From Dactylis glomerata (lineage: Eukaryota > Streptophyta > Magnoliopsida > Poales > Poaceae): DNA of 64,000 nt. The notes below the pieces were generated by a model. That model ran no database searches and was not told the origin of the DNA. It was given only the letters and a program-made list of their open reading frames with translations. Made by a program: the position numbers and the translations under genes. Location: contig QXEO01000143.1 of the NCBI GenBank assembly GCA_007115705.1, positions 2,571,874-2,635,873 of the forward strand, in the 5' to 3' direction. Below, in pieces: positions 45,066-56,513 of this stretch; position 1 is the stretch's first letter, and every line of letters begins with the position of its first letter.

Positions 45066-48000
45066 CTAAGGGTAGAAGCGGCGCAGCTGCGCGGCGTTCC
45101 ACGGGTTGTCGACGTCTTTCCCCGTCTTTGGGTTGCGTAGGCGATATGCTCCTCCTGGGATGACCTCGTGGATGAGGTACGGGCCTTCCCATGGTGGCTC
45201 CAGCTTCGACGTGCTTGTTTGCTTGAGTCGGAGCACAAGGTCTCCTGGTTCGAAAGAGCGTCCGCGTACCCGTCTGCTGTGGTAGTTGCGGAGGCTCTGC
45301 TGGTAGACCGCCGATCGAACGAGAGCGACGTCTCGAGCTTCGTCCAGTAGATCTTGGGCGTCTGCTAACGCCTTGTCCGCGTCTTCTTCGTCGTAGGCGG
45401 TGACGCGGGGCGCGCTGTAGCGCACGTCCGTGGGCAGCACGGCTTCTGCCCCGAAGAGCAAGAAGAAGGGCGTGTAGCCTGTCGAGGAGTTGGGCGTTGT
45501 TCGCAGGCTCCATAGCACCGAAGGCAATTCCTCGACCCAGGCGCCTGCTGCGCGCTTGAGGGGTCGAAGCAGTCGCTTCTTCAGGCCTCCGCAGACAAGT
45601 CCATTGGCCTTTTCGACCTGGTCGTTGGACTTGGGGTGTGATACCGAAGCGTACTTGAGTTTGATGCCGAGGTCTTTAGCGAAGCCCTGGAATTCGCCCG
45701 AAGTGAAGTTGGTGCCGTTGTCGGTGATGATGCTGTTCGGGACGCCGTACCGATAGACGATGGACTCGAAAAACTTGACTGCCGTGGTCGCCTCTTGGTT
45801 GGTGACCGGGGTAGCTTCTATCCACTTGGAGAACTTGTCCACAGCGACGAGCAAGTACGTATGCCCTCCTCGAGATGATTTGGGGAGAGGCCCCACTTGG
45901 TCGAGCCCCCATTGTGCAAAGGGCCATGCCACAGGGATGGTGTGCAGTTCCGATGCCGGCGCGTGCGGCTTGGTGGCGAACATCTGACACGCTTCGCAGT
46001 GCTGGACGATGTTCCTGGCGTCGTAGAGGGCGGATAGCCAGTAGAATCCGGACCGAAAGGCCTTCGCTACGAGGGTTCGGCTGCAAGCGTGATGACCGCA
46101 GGTTCCTTCATGGATTTCTCGGAGGAGGGCGATTCCATCTTCCTGCGCTATGCACCGCTGGAGCACCCCCGAAGTGCTTCGCTTGTAGAGTTCCCCATTG
46201 ATTATCGTGAAGGCCTTAGAGCGCCGCATGACTTGTCGGCGGTGGATGGGGTCTTCTGGGAGTTCGCCCCTCGTCAGGTACGCCAAGTACGGCTTTGTCC
46301 ATATTGCCTCGACGAGCATGACCGCGGCTGCATCCTTTGGGAGGTCTGCTGCTCCTGCCGCTGGGGCGGTGTCGGTTGTCCGAGCCCCCGGACGTGTTGT
46401 TAACGCCAGGTTAGGTGTGGGTTTGATCTTGACGGAGCGTTCGAATATCTCCTCGAAGAAAACACCTGGCGGTATTGGGAGGCATCTTGAGCCGACATTG
46501 GCCAGGTTATCTGCCTCCTCGTTGCTTTCCCTGCCGATGTGTGTTACTTCACAGCCCTCGAATTCGCCTTCGAGCTTGTCGTACATGGCGCGATATGCGA
46601 TCATGTTCGCGCAAGTTGTGTCGCACTCCTTCATGACTTGCTGAGCGATGAGGTTCGAGTCTCCATGAATCTTGATGCGGGTTGCCCGCAGGCCTTCGCC
46701 ATGCGCATACCGTGAAGGACGGCTTCGTATTCTGCCTCGTTGTTGGAGGGATTCGGGAAACGCATGCGGAGGACGTAGCGCATCCTGTCTCCTTGTGGTG
46801 ATACCAGGATAACTCCTGCTCCTGCCCCCGAAACCCGCTTGGACCCGTCGACGAAGATGGTCCAGCTGTTCGACAGGTCTGGTAGTTCGGGCATCTGGGC
46901 TTCTGTCCATTCGGCTATGAAATCCGGTAGGACCTGTGACTTGATTGCGGACTGGCGCTAGTACGTAATCTCCCAGGGTCCTAGCGTGACTCCCCATAGC
47001 GACACACGCCCTGTAGCGTTTGGGTTGTTGAGGATGCTGGAGACTGGGTTCGAAGCCACTACTATGATGGAGTGGCACTCGAAATAGTGCGGCAGTTTCT
47101 TCCCCGTCATGTAGATGGCGTATGCCAACTTCTGATAATGGGGGTATCTTTGCTTGGTTGGCGACAGGACTTCGCTTAAGTAGTACACGGGCCTCTGAAC
47201 ACCGTGCTCTTTGCCTTCCTCTGCGCGTTCAACCACAAGCACCGAGCTGACAACTTGATTTGTAGCCGCAATGTACAGCAACATTGGCTCTTTTTCTCGA
47301 GGTGTAACGAGAACTGGGGAGGTCGATAGTCGTCGCTTGAGGTCATCGAAGGCGGCTTGCGCTTCTTCGGTCCATGTGAAGTTGTCTGTTTTTCTGAGCA
47401 GTCGATACAAGGGCAGTGCTTTTTCGCCAAGCTTGCTGATGAAGCGGCTAAGCGCTGCGAGTCGGCCTGTCAACTGCTGGACGTGTCGGAGCGTCTTTGG
47501 AGGGTGCATGCTGATGATGGCCTTTATCTTCTCTGGGTTGCCTTCAATTCCTCTCTCGGAGATCAGATAGCCCAGCAGTTGGCCGGTGGGTACTCCGAAA
47601 GAGCATTTCTTCGGATTAAGCTTGATGCTATATCTGTCGAGGTTGGCGAAGGTTTCTCGAAGGTCGTCGAGCAGAGTATCTACTTTCGATGTCTTGATGA
47701 CAATGTCGTCGACGTAGACCTCGACGTTGCGTCCGATTTGTTCCTTCAAGCATGCTTGCATACACCGCTGATATGTAGCTCCAGCGTTCTTGAGCCCGAA
47801 AGGCATCGTCATGTAGCAGTATACCCCGTGCGGGGTGATGAACGCCGTCTTGTCTTCGTCTTCTACCTTTAGCCGTATCTGGTTATATCCAGAGTAGGCG
47901 TCGAGGAACGAGAGGCGCTCGCATCCTGCCGTGGAATCAACAATCTGGTCGATTAGGGGCAAAGGGAAGTAGTCCTTCGGGCAGTGTTTGTTTAGAGCTG

Positions 48001-51000
48001 TGAAGTCGATGCACATCCTGTAGATCTTGGTGTCCTTCTTTTCCACCATGACCGGTGGCGAGAGCCATGTGGCTTCCTTGATCTCTCTGATGAACTTAGC
48101 TTCAAGGAGGCGATTGATTTCTTCGCCCATCGACTTGGCCTTCTCTGGATTGTACCGTCGCATAGACTGCTTGACCGGTTTCGCGTTGGGGAATATTTTA
48201 AGCTCGTGCTCGGCGAGTTCCCTGGGGATGCCTGGCATATCTGCTGGACACCAGGCGAACATCCTCCAGTGCTCACGGAGGAACTCGACGAGCGCGCTTT
48301 CCTATGTGGGGGAAAGGGAGTTCGACACCCGCGCCGTCTTGGTTGGATCAGTCGGGTGGATCTGGTGTTCTCGGGTGTCTTTGGTGGCATCGAAAGACAA
48401 CTCTGGGGCGTTCTGCTGCGCCGGTGGGTCGATGTCCATGACAGTGGCTTCCCGAATGTGGTGCAGTTCCTCGTGCACCCTGAAAGTCTGGGACATGTCG
48501 TTGAAGTCCTTGTCGCAGTTTTCTGACCGCGCGAAGCTGCCGCTGATCGTTAGTGGTCCTCTGTTTGCGGGCATCCGCAACTTGAGGTAGGCGTAGTGGG
48601 GTACCGCCATGAATCGGGCGAATGCTGGTCGCCCGAGGATAGCATGATACTGCGAGGGCCAGTCGACCACCTCGAATTCGATCTTCTCCTTTCTGAAGTT
48701 TGCTTTAGTGCCGAAGATGACGTCGAGGTGTATCGCCCCCAATGGATACGTTGGCTTTCCCGGGACGATTCCGTGGAAGGAGGTCTCTGTTGGCAGGAGA
48801 TTGTTTAGTGGGATCTTGATTTTTCGCAGCGTGTCTGCATAGATTAGGTTCAAGCTGCTGCCTCCGTCCATGAACACCTTTTTCGAGGTGAAGCCCCCTA
48901 TCTGCGCCTCAAGAACCAGAGCATGGTGTCCTGGGCGTGGTATCTTCGGTGGATGATCTGACCGGTCGAAACCAATCGGGTGTTCGGACCAATTCAGATA
49001 TTCGGGAGTAGCTGGTGGCGCGTGCTCGGCGTGGAATACTTCTCTCGCGCGTTTCCGCCGAACTTTGTTCGTCGGGCGCCCCCTCTGAATCATGGGCACG
49101 AAACCTCTTGGAGGCGGGAACTCTTCTTCCTCATTGGCCGGCTGTCGCTGCTCGGCTTGCTGGATCGTAGCGGCCTGATGGCTTTGCTGTACGACATTTG
49201 CTGGTGGATTCGGTGGTGGCGGTGGAGCGTTGTAGGCTATCGCCCCTGCCACTGGTTGCTCGACATTCATCCTCTTCTGAAGTGCTCGGTTGAGGCGAAG
49301 GAATTCCCTGCACTCGATGAGGAGGTGTGCAGGTTTTCGTACTCCGTCCTTGTCGAGGTACGTGTGCCTTGGGCATCCGCTGTCGAGCATCTCTTCTGCC
49401 GACAACTGTGGCTGCCGGCGACGCCACTCCTTGCTGGGTTTCGAGTCACGGCTGCTGCTGCCGTAGTAAGTATTTCCTCGTCGTGGTAAGTCGCGATTGT
49501 CGTCGCGGTCTTCGTGGACGTAGCCAGCTGCTATCATGTCTACGTTCTCCGTGTTGTCGTAGCGGCTTCGGCGACCTTTCTTCCGAGATCCGGGATGGAA
49601 CTGATCCTTCGCATCGCCATCGTGTTCTGCTGATCGACGGCGGCTTCTGGGAGCCGAGATGGAGTCCTCGCCATCGGCCCATTCGTTCGCCAAACTCATG
49701 AGGTGGTCGATGGTTCTGGGCTTGCAGCGCCCCAGTTCCTCCTTGAAGTCACGCCGAAATAAGCCGTCCCGAAATGCATCAATGGCCCTTTCGGGCGAGA
49801 TATTTTCTGTCGTGTTCCGAAGGCTGATCCATCGTGAGATGTATGACCTCAGGTTTTCGCCGGTCTTCTGCACGCATAAGCGAAGCTCTTCGAACGACGT
49901 AGGGCGTCGTGAGGTGCCTCGGAAATTTGCGATAAACGCTTGCCGAAACTCTTCCCAGGAGCGAATGCTGTCTTGGGCGAGATTATTCAACCATGCCCTT
50001 GCGTTATCTTTTAGGTGCAGTGATAACAACTGGAGAGCGTTGTCTCTGGATCCGCCGCTGATCTTGACAGCGGTCATGAAATCATCTAGCCAAATTCGGG
50101 GATCCTGCTGCCCGTTGAACTTGACTACGCCGTCGCTGAGCTTGATTCCTTTCGGCAATGGTGCCGAGCGGATCAAAAGGCTAAAGCATTCTGCCCCGCA
50201 GAGTCCGTCGCTGGGACCGCCGAACGCTTCCGCCTCGCGTCGCGCTCGCCCTTGGTCGACTCTATGCTGGGCCAGGCCATGCCGAAGCTCTCCGTTGAGA
50301 GGTTCGACCACATGCGTCCGAGGCGCTACGGCTGGCGCTGGTGCTGGGTGCCTAGCCTGTTCCGGTGGTGGAGCGGCTCTTGCTGTTGTCGCATCATGTG
50401 CTGAGCCAGGCGTGCCTTGCAGCACCCTTACTCCTTCGAGTGCTAGATTTCGCAGGTGTCGCATATGTTCGTCACCGTTAGACGCATTCGCAGCAATGTA
50501 TGCCGCTGCAGCCATGATTGCTGCTTCCTTGGTCTTGGGCATTAACTCAGCTTCGTTGAATTCTGCCTCCAGGTTTCGAGTGACATTATGCATATCGGCC
50601 CCCTGCTGAGTGCGCGATCTTGATCTGTGCTGAACGCTTGAAGAGTAGTGCGATGATCTTTCTGCCCGCCTTCTGCTGGATGCGTCGGCCTCCTCTCTGC
50701 GTCGTTCCAACACTCGTCTATCAGCGCTGATCTGATCTTTTTGCTCCTGAACGACGAATCGGAGTGCAGCCAGATCGCTTGGACTTGGGTTGGGTCCGAA
50801 GTTTAATTCGCCCGCATAGACCCTTCTTGCGAACCGAATCTGGTCATGTGTGACCACTGGTCGACCGCTGTCTGCTTGGTTTCGACCGCCGCTGTTGTTT
50901 CCTTCGTTGTGTGATGCCATCATGCAGTGGCCCCCGAGCCACGGGGTCGAGTCATCGCTGATTTCTCCCAGCGCTGGAGGATAGACGTCGTCGCTTTCGA

Positions 51001-51997
51001 CGTAGGGTCCGACTTCGACCATGAAATCAAAGTCATGATCAGCCATATAGCCGTCGCTAGATGCGTTAGATTCGCATAGCGAGGCAAAGCTCACCGAATT
51101 GCCGATTTTCCCCTTAGCTTCGGGGTAGACATCGTCGTCGTCGTCGGAGCACGTGTAGTCCGAGTATAATCCTTCGACGTAGTCAGGATCATAGGGTGCT
51201 GTGCGAAGCGTGAGGGCGTTGAGAGCCCGATCGCACTCGGATATCGTTGGGTAGATAGCTGCTGTACCTCCCCGCGGATCTTCACAGCCGGCGATCTCAT
51301 GGAGTGAGAAATCTCCGGCGCCTATGTAGTGGTATGCGTCGCAGTCGACGCAGTATGCGGTGGTCGGGGATGGAGGCGGATCTTCGAAATCGTTCGACCC
51401 TACTGATGGGGTCGAAATCTTCAGTCTCAGCTCCTCCTTCGACGGCGCTAGTGACGCGCTTGCCAAGGGTTTGCCCCCGACGGATGGTGGTGTCGTCGTT
51501 TCGGCCACGAGCGGAGCCGATTCGCCGATGGAGAGCAGTTCCATTGCTCCATTGCTGTCCACATGGAAATTGAACAATCCGAAGGCCATGTCGTAGCCTT
51601 CGGGCGGTGCCCTTGCCGCACTCGGGACGGGGTCGATGGCGCTCATCGTCGAGGTGAGGTTGATAGTGCTTGGCGAGATGCCATCGACGACAGTCGATTC
51701 GACGGTGCCAGTCTCGAATTCCATCGGGCTGGTGTGGACGATGGCCGGCACAGCGATGCCGGCGAGGGTGTCGATGCCGATCTTGTAAGTGGTGTCGTCG
51801 TTGGTCGGCGCAGCGATGCCGATGGTAGCGTCGATCTTGACGGGGGTGCCGACATTGGTCGGCGCAGCGATGCCGACGGCGGTGTCGATGCCGATCTTGG
51901 TTGCGGTTGGTGATGGAGCCGGCGAATCCGTAGATCCAGATCCCGTCGTCCCCACGGTCGGCGCCAATTGACGAGGTTTATCCCCGGCAATGCCCAT
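45066..51997 (-). pseudogene. gag-pol: gag-pol polyprotein of gypsy element 2, two stops and one frameshift
   Basis: From an ATG at 51997 in the 5' LTR a frame runs through gag (capsid domain around 50100-49650, WLNNLAQDSIRSWEEF) and the protease (VFMDGGSSLNLIY, about 48870) to TAG at 48304-48302. The same frame continues through reverse transcriptase (TAFITPHGVYCYMTMPFGLK, YVDDIVIKTSK at about 47710) to a second TAG at 46960-46958, then RNase H (FVDGSKRVSGAGAGV). Near 46687 a one-base indel shifts the frame. The C-terminal RNase H (IHGDSNLIAQQV) and integrase (zinc region ending CEACQMF; WGLDQVGPLP, IITDNGTNFTSG, QVEKANG) are open to 45066. Each TAG could be a CAG with one C-to-T change. Apart from these three lesions all domains are present and of normal order. 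Confidence 0.92.
51950..51967 (-). other. Primer-binding site of gypsy element 2
   Basis: TTGGCGCCGACCGTGGGG on minus, next to the 5' LTR at 51969. The same bases encode LAPTVG in the open gag frame. Confidence 0.75.
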
Positions 51998-52518
51998 GTC
52001 GAAGGGCTTTCGATCTAGGAAGCGTATTGGGAACCTGGCGAACTCGACGGCGATCAGACGAAAGCAGAAGGACACGAGGATTTACCCAGGTTCAGCCCCC
52101 TCGAAAGGTAAAAGGCCTACGTCCTGCTTGTCTGACTTTTGTATTGAGGTGGTGGCGACGATGATGGAGTTACAATGGCGGCGCCGATTGGATCTGGCCA
52201 ACGACAGAGAGCTCTAAGTTGTCGAGCGCTCCGGTGTGAGGTGGGTGGAAGTGATTCTAGGGTTTCGAAACCTCCCTCCCAGCCTTTTATAAGATAAGGC
52301 TAGGTCTCAGGAGTGTTTCTCAAGCCATGTACAGATCGGATCAACCGAGACCTAATCTAGCTTGGACTCTTCGAAACTTCGCTTGTACACCAAGTAATAC
52401 TCCCGGGCCGCATCGAAACACTGCCTTGACGGGCCTCGAAAGCCTCTCCTGAGACACCCCACCTGGACCGAGAACCAGGTAGGCGAATGTCGGGGGCCCA
52501 TCTGTCATTCCTTCGTCA
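51969..52518 (-). repeat. 5' LTR of gypsy element 2, with promoter
   Basis: 550 bp. A TATAAAAG box on minus lies at 52291-52284. From a start site about 30 bp below it, the first ATG encountered is that at 51997, in frame with gag. Confidence 0.95.
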
Positions 52519-52523
52519 CTGCC

Positions 52524-53182
52524 CCTAACCGCGACTTGATGTGTTGGGTGCCTCTGTGGACGAGGGCATGGATGGAATCTTGGACCTGGTGCTGCAGATT
52601 ACACAGAGCTTACTGGATTGTGTAGGGAATCTTCGGTGGTGCTTGCTTCGGAGTTGGGCTCATTTGAGGCTTTGGCGGTGGCCACGACGCCCTCGCCACC
52701 ATAGTCGCCTATCTCTATTGTCAATGCAGGAGCGTTTGAGCATAGCTTTGAGGCTCTTTTTGTTAAAGAGCTTTCTTGCTTGCTAGACAGTTTAATGGCA
52801 AAGACATTGCTTATGCCTTGGCAGAGAAGGATTTGAATGACATAATCAGGAAGGTGAAGAAATATATTAGGATGGTATTTCTCATTAGCAAAAGAAGGAA
52901 GAGAGGTGTAGCAAGAAAAACTTCGACAGCTACTTGACGATGACCCCTCTTTGGGTTGTCTATCCCTTTAGTGAGCCTTCTTTGTGGTATGGTGCTCCAA
53001 GTGTCGTCTGTTTGTGGTTATAGTAGGTTGTCAGTGCTTGCTCGGTTTGGAGATTGCATATTTTAGGTGTTACTCTTGTGTGATTTTATTGTAACCGGTT
53101 CATCTAATTTTTTATTAATTAACTAAATAATTCTTCTGTTTCTAATAAAAAGATTTGAGCGAAGCTTTGCCCCCATTAAAAA
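52524..53182 (+). pseudogene. Zinc-knuckle retroelement protein, 3' part and A-rich tail
   Basis: Continues the pseudogene of 37248-37915 on the same strand, with a degenerate frame to about 52790 and non-coding DNA after it. It ends with a short A-run (53173-53182), consistent with a non-LTR retroelement 3' end. No reverse transcriptase is present, so the copy is either incomplete or a non-autonomous derivative. Confidence 0.45.
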
Positions 53183-53255
53183 AAACCATGTTCAGGATTC
53201 GAACCTGGCCTGTGCGCTCCGCACAGCCACCCGAGCGACGCGCTCTACAAAAAAA
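53183..53255 (-). mobile_element. tRNA-derived SINE-like head
   Basis: On minus it contains a perfect polymerase III B box (GGTTCGAATCC) preceded at the right distance by an A-box-like GTCGCTCGGGTGG, with T and A runs on either side. It cannot fold as a whole tRNA. It may be a truncated SINE; the family is not assigned. Confidence 0.45.
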
Positions 53256-53410
53256 AGATAGGCCAAAGTCAGGTCGGCAATGTACCACATGGGTTTGGGG
53301 TTGTAAAACTTTTATAATCATTGTCATATCAAGGTTTCGATACATACCCGTTTGGCTTCATGCACTTAATTAATTCACCTAAGTCTGAACTATGAAAAAG
53401 TAAAAGCGTA

Positions 53411-53649
53411 CTACTTTCTCCATGCCGGATTATAGGGCAATTACGTACTTCAAGATAAACTTTGACCTTTAATTTTAATCAAGAAAATATAAGATATATT
53501 ATATCAAAATTATACCATTGGATTCATATTCAAAAGAACTTTGCAATGATATAATTTTTATGTCAAATATTTTATATTTTTTGACTAAAATTAATGGTTA
53601 AAGTTTGTCTTAAAATACATATTTGCCCAATAATCCGGTATGGAGGGAG
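53411..53649. mobile_element. Stowaway-like MITE, about 240 bp
   Basis: The left edge CTACTTTCTCCATGCCGGAT and the right edge, in complement CTCCCTCCATACCGGATTAT, form inverted repeats. The interior folds back over most of its length (GTCAAA...TTTGAC-type arms), and TA lies on both sides (53409-53410, 53650-53651). Confidence 0.75.
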
Positions 53650-53651
53650 TA

Positions 53652-56092
53652 ATCAACTTTAAAAACCACTCAGACTTGGTCATCCAACTCACGAGAAACA
53701 AGCCGGTTTTGGCCATCCTGAAATGGTTTTATGCCGACATGGTGCCTATATATGTGGAATCCAGTCACCATAAGAATAAACTAAATAATTTTACTCACCT
53801 CTTTCATACATACTGTATATCTTTGCTCGCTAACCCCTATCCAATATTTCGAGGTACTGAAATTTTGCATATCTCATAGCAATTCAGTGAGCCAATGTCA
53901 CGTAAAAGCACGACCATGGACGTTTGCATCCCTTTCCTCTTTTGTCTGCTAGATCATGTGGCATGTAGGTGACGAATTCCTGGAATCGATGTGGGAAACC
54001 CACACTTTGATACATCGACACAGATTAAAAATATAGAATTAAGAGATCAACATTGTGTGGTTTTACTGTTTTGGAGTTAGGGATAAAAGTTGCACCGCAA
54101 GCTTGCTTAAGTAATGCATTGCATTAAGTGATCAAAACATGCCCTTTCCAGTAGTCTTCGGACCACGCATTAAGGATAAGTGAGTGAGTCAGCTTACAGG
54201 TCGTGGATGACTTAAAATACCAGCATTTGATGCAAGTTGGAGAGTCATCACTGTCTGTCATCCAGAAAGAACAACAAATTTCTTGGGTTTTATCGGATTT
54301 AACAATTTGCAACTGCTCCAACTAGTTGTCCTCGGTCATGTTAAAAAAAATACCATCAGTTGGACCAATGATGCATGAGTTATGTCTCACGAAAATTATA
54401 CCATTGAGACTTCTTCTGAATGAATACAATGGTATGCATCTTATAAATTGGGGAGCATGTACATGCAAAAAGAATGGTTGTTCCGAGCGATCGAGCGTTG
54501 CATCAAGGCCTCCACCCCGCCACCACACCGCGGGGGAGAGCCAGCCCCGCCACCCCCATCGACGGAGCGAGCAGAGCTTCACCCGATGTCCCCCAGTGGC
54601 GGCAAGAGAAAGGAGGGAAGAGGAAGAGATTATTGACAACGTTATCAGCTAGGGTTTTGCCTATGCCGTCACCCTGAGAGAGACCTGAGCGAGCAAGGAT
54701 AGATTATCCAAGAGGGAGTAGTTTGACCCCTTGGATAAGTTCATGACGCAACTACATAGCGTGCTGATGACTTAAAGTATCATCAGCCAGTCAAGTTGGG
54801 AGTCATCTAGAAAATTAACTATTTGTTGTAGGGTTCCTTTTTCAAGGAAAGTATTCTTCATTTTTTTTTGTATCGAACTTTTGTCGTTGGAAGCCGGCCA
54901 GACGAATTTGGTTCAAAACCTATACAGCATGACTCTGTCTAGCTTATGTAAAAGCAATGCTAATGAACCTCACAAAACAAAGTTGAATAGTACAATTTGC
55001 TTCTATCCAAATTGACAATTCCTTGACAACTACGTACTCCAACTCTTGTTGGCATTGCCACTTTCATACCAAACTTCTAATTAAGGATTAGGTCCTCTAG
55101 TTTAGACAAGTTGACAACTTCACAATTTTGTTTGCCAAAAGATCAAGAACTTCACAATAATTACCATCGGATACATCAACGTTGGTATTTTTAGAAACTA
55201 CGCAACTACTCGTCTAGCTTGCCAAAACTATTTAATTATACTGTGGGACGAAAAGAGTGCCATTATAGAAAAACACTGAATACAACATGAACTTACACGC
55301 ACAAGCGCACACACCCACCATAACAGAACATTGCAAAGACAATGCCTGCTATGGTCAAGAGTCGTGAAATTTGAAGAGTTTTTTATCCCACCGGCCACCC
55401 AACCTATCTTTTGGTTCTCATACCACTTATGTTCATTAACACGGTAGTACTATTTTCTCACAGGATAGATGAATCATCATGAGAGCATAATATCTCAATA
55501 TCCTAGACTGGATTTTGGCCGACAGGTCATCTAGAAAAAGAACCTACGCAGGCAGGATCAGTTGACCTTAGTTCAAAATTAATTTGTGGTTTGATGATGT
55601 ATCTCAAAGGTTTTGTTTGTAGAAAATGTAACTATGCTACTGATATCTCGTATGAATCATTGGAATGTTTACAGGTACCATGCTCCCAACATCTTGTACA
55701 AATACCTACTTTGCCAGGCATTCAGACAACCACCACTATCTATTCAATCTACAGTAACACAAAACTGTTTTATAAGACAAACTGCGCAGTAGTGCAGTAC
55801 ATAGCAATCTCTGAAAAGAATGTACGTAAAGGATGACTAAAAGGATGTACACTTCACTAGCAAACATCACAAACGAGTTAGTTGACCACACTGCATCCCA
55901 TAATCTGAAGGTAAAAAGCCTTTGTTCACCATCAATAACCTGAAATAGGGCACAGACGAATGTGTGAAGACAAAGTCCAACACCCAACCAAAAGTATAAC
56001 ACTCAACCGAGTATTACTATGGAGCACTGCTACAGAACAAAAAAATGAGAAACTAGCAACTAAAGTATTGTTCTAGATTATTTCTATAATTC
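53652..56092. other. Intergenic DNA; GC-rich island at 54480-54690
   Basis: No gene could be supported. The GC-rich island resembles a plant 5' leader on minus (AAACCCTAGCTGATAACG), but open frames there (for example 54322-54639) match nothing I know, so it may be a captured or decayed promoter. The rest is AT-rich and featureless to me. Confidence 0.45.
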
Positions 56093-56098
56093 TTTATT
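56093..56098 (-). terminator. Candidate polyadenylation signal of the SVIP-like gene
   Basis: AATAAA on minus, about 415 bp downstream of the stop codon at 56514. Plant signals are loose, so other sites may be used. Confidence 0.35.
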
Positions 56099-56513
56099 TT
56101 CACTTCACAATTTGTGCTAGATCATGAAATCAAACTGTACCACATCAGTATTCTTTGCAAACTTTGGAAGATGAGTACTGTATGTGGCAATGAAGCTGGT
56201 CTGTTTTGTTCCACATGAACATATCAGCCCCTAAAAGTACACCGAAAACAATAAGGGAGAACAAATTCCAACATTTATAGTGCAACATTCTTATCTGCAG
56301 TATTTGTTTCTGCTTCTTCTGGAGAGTTAAATATCACAAAAATGAACAGAATCATGGTCATACAAGCAATGGCTGACTAACAGTACAATTTTTAAACTTT
56401 TACAGAAGTAGATATATAATACTACATAACTTTGCAGAAGGATGGAAGATCTTGAGTAATGATCGAGTGTACTTACTTACATTCTGAGAGATGCAAATAG
56501 AAACATGAAGATT

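Larger units (their letters stand above)
37916..52518 (-). mobile_element. Ty3/gypsy retrotransposon 2, 14.6 kb, young, with two antisense genes
   Basis: LTRs of 550 bp each (37916-38465, 51969-52518) with TGACGA...TCGTCA ends and perfect CTGCC target duplications (37911-37915, 52519-52523). The LTRs differ at only two sites. In element direction (minus): 5' LTR, primer-binding site, gag-protease, reverse transcriptase, RNase H, integrase (ends 45066), a GC-rich minisatellite, two plus-strand genes (44015 back to 40245), a 61-bp repeat array, polypurine tract, 3' LTR. Large size and the extra antisense genes fit the Tat-type gypsy lineage. gag-pol has two in-frame stops and one frameshift, so this copy is not autonomous, although its antisense gene is open. 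Confidence 0.95.

Noticed and set aside
46690..47078. First 130 codons of the frame that runs 47078-45066
   Set aside because: Out of frame with RNase H before the frameshift near 46687; only the part after the frameshift is pol.
53190..53247. tRNA gene on minus
   Set aside because: Perfect B box but no complete cloverleaf and homopolymer runs on both sides; SINE-like.
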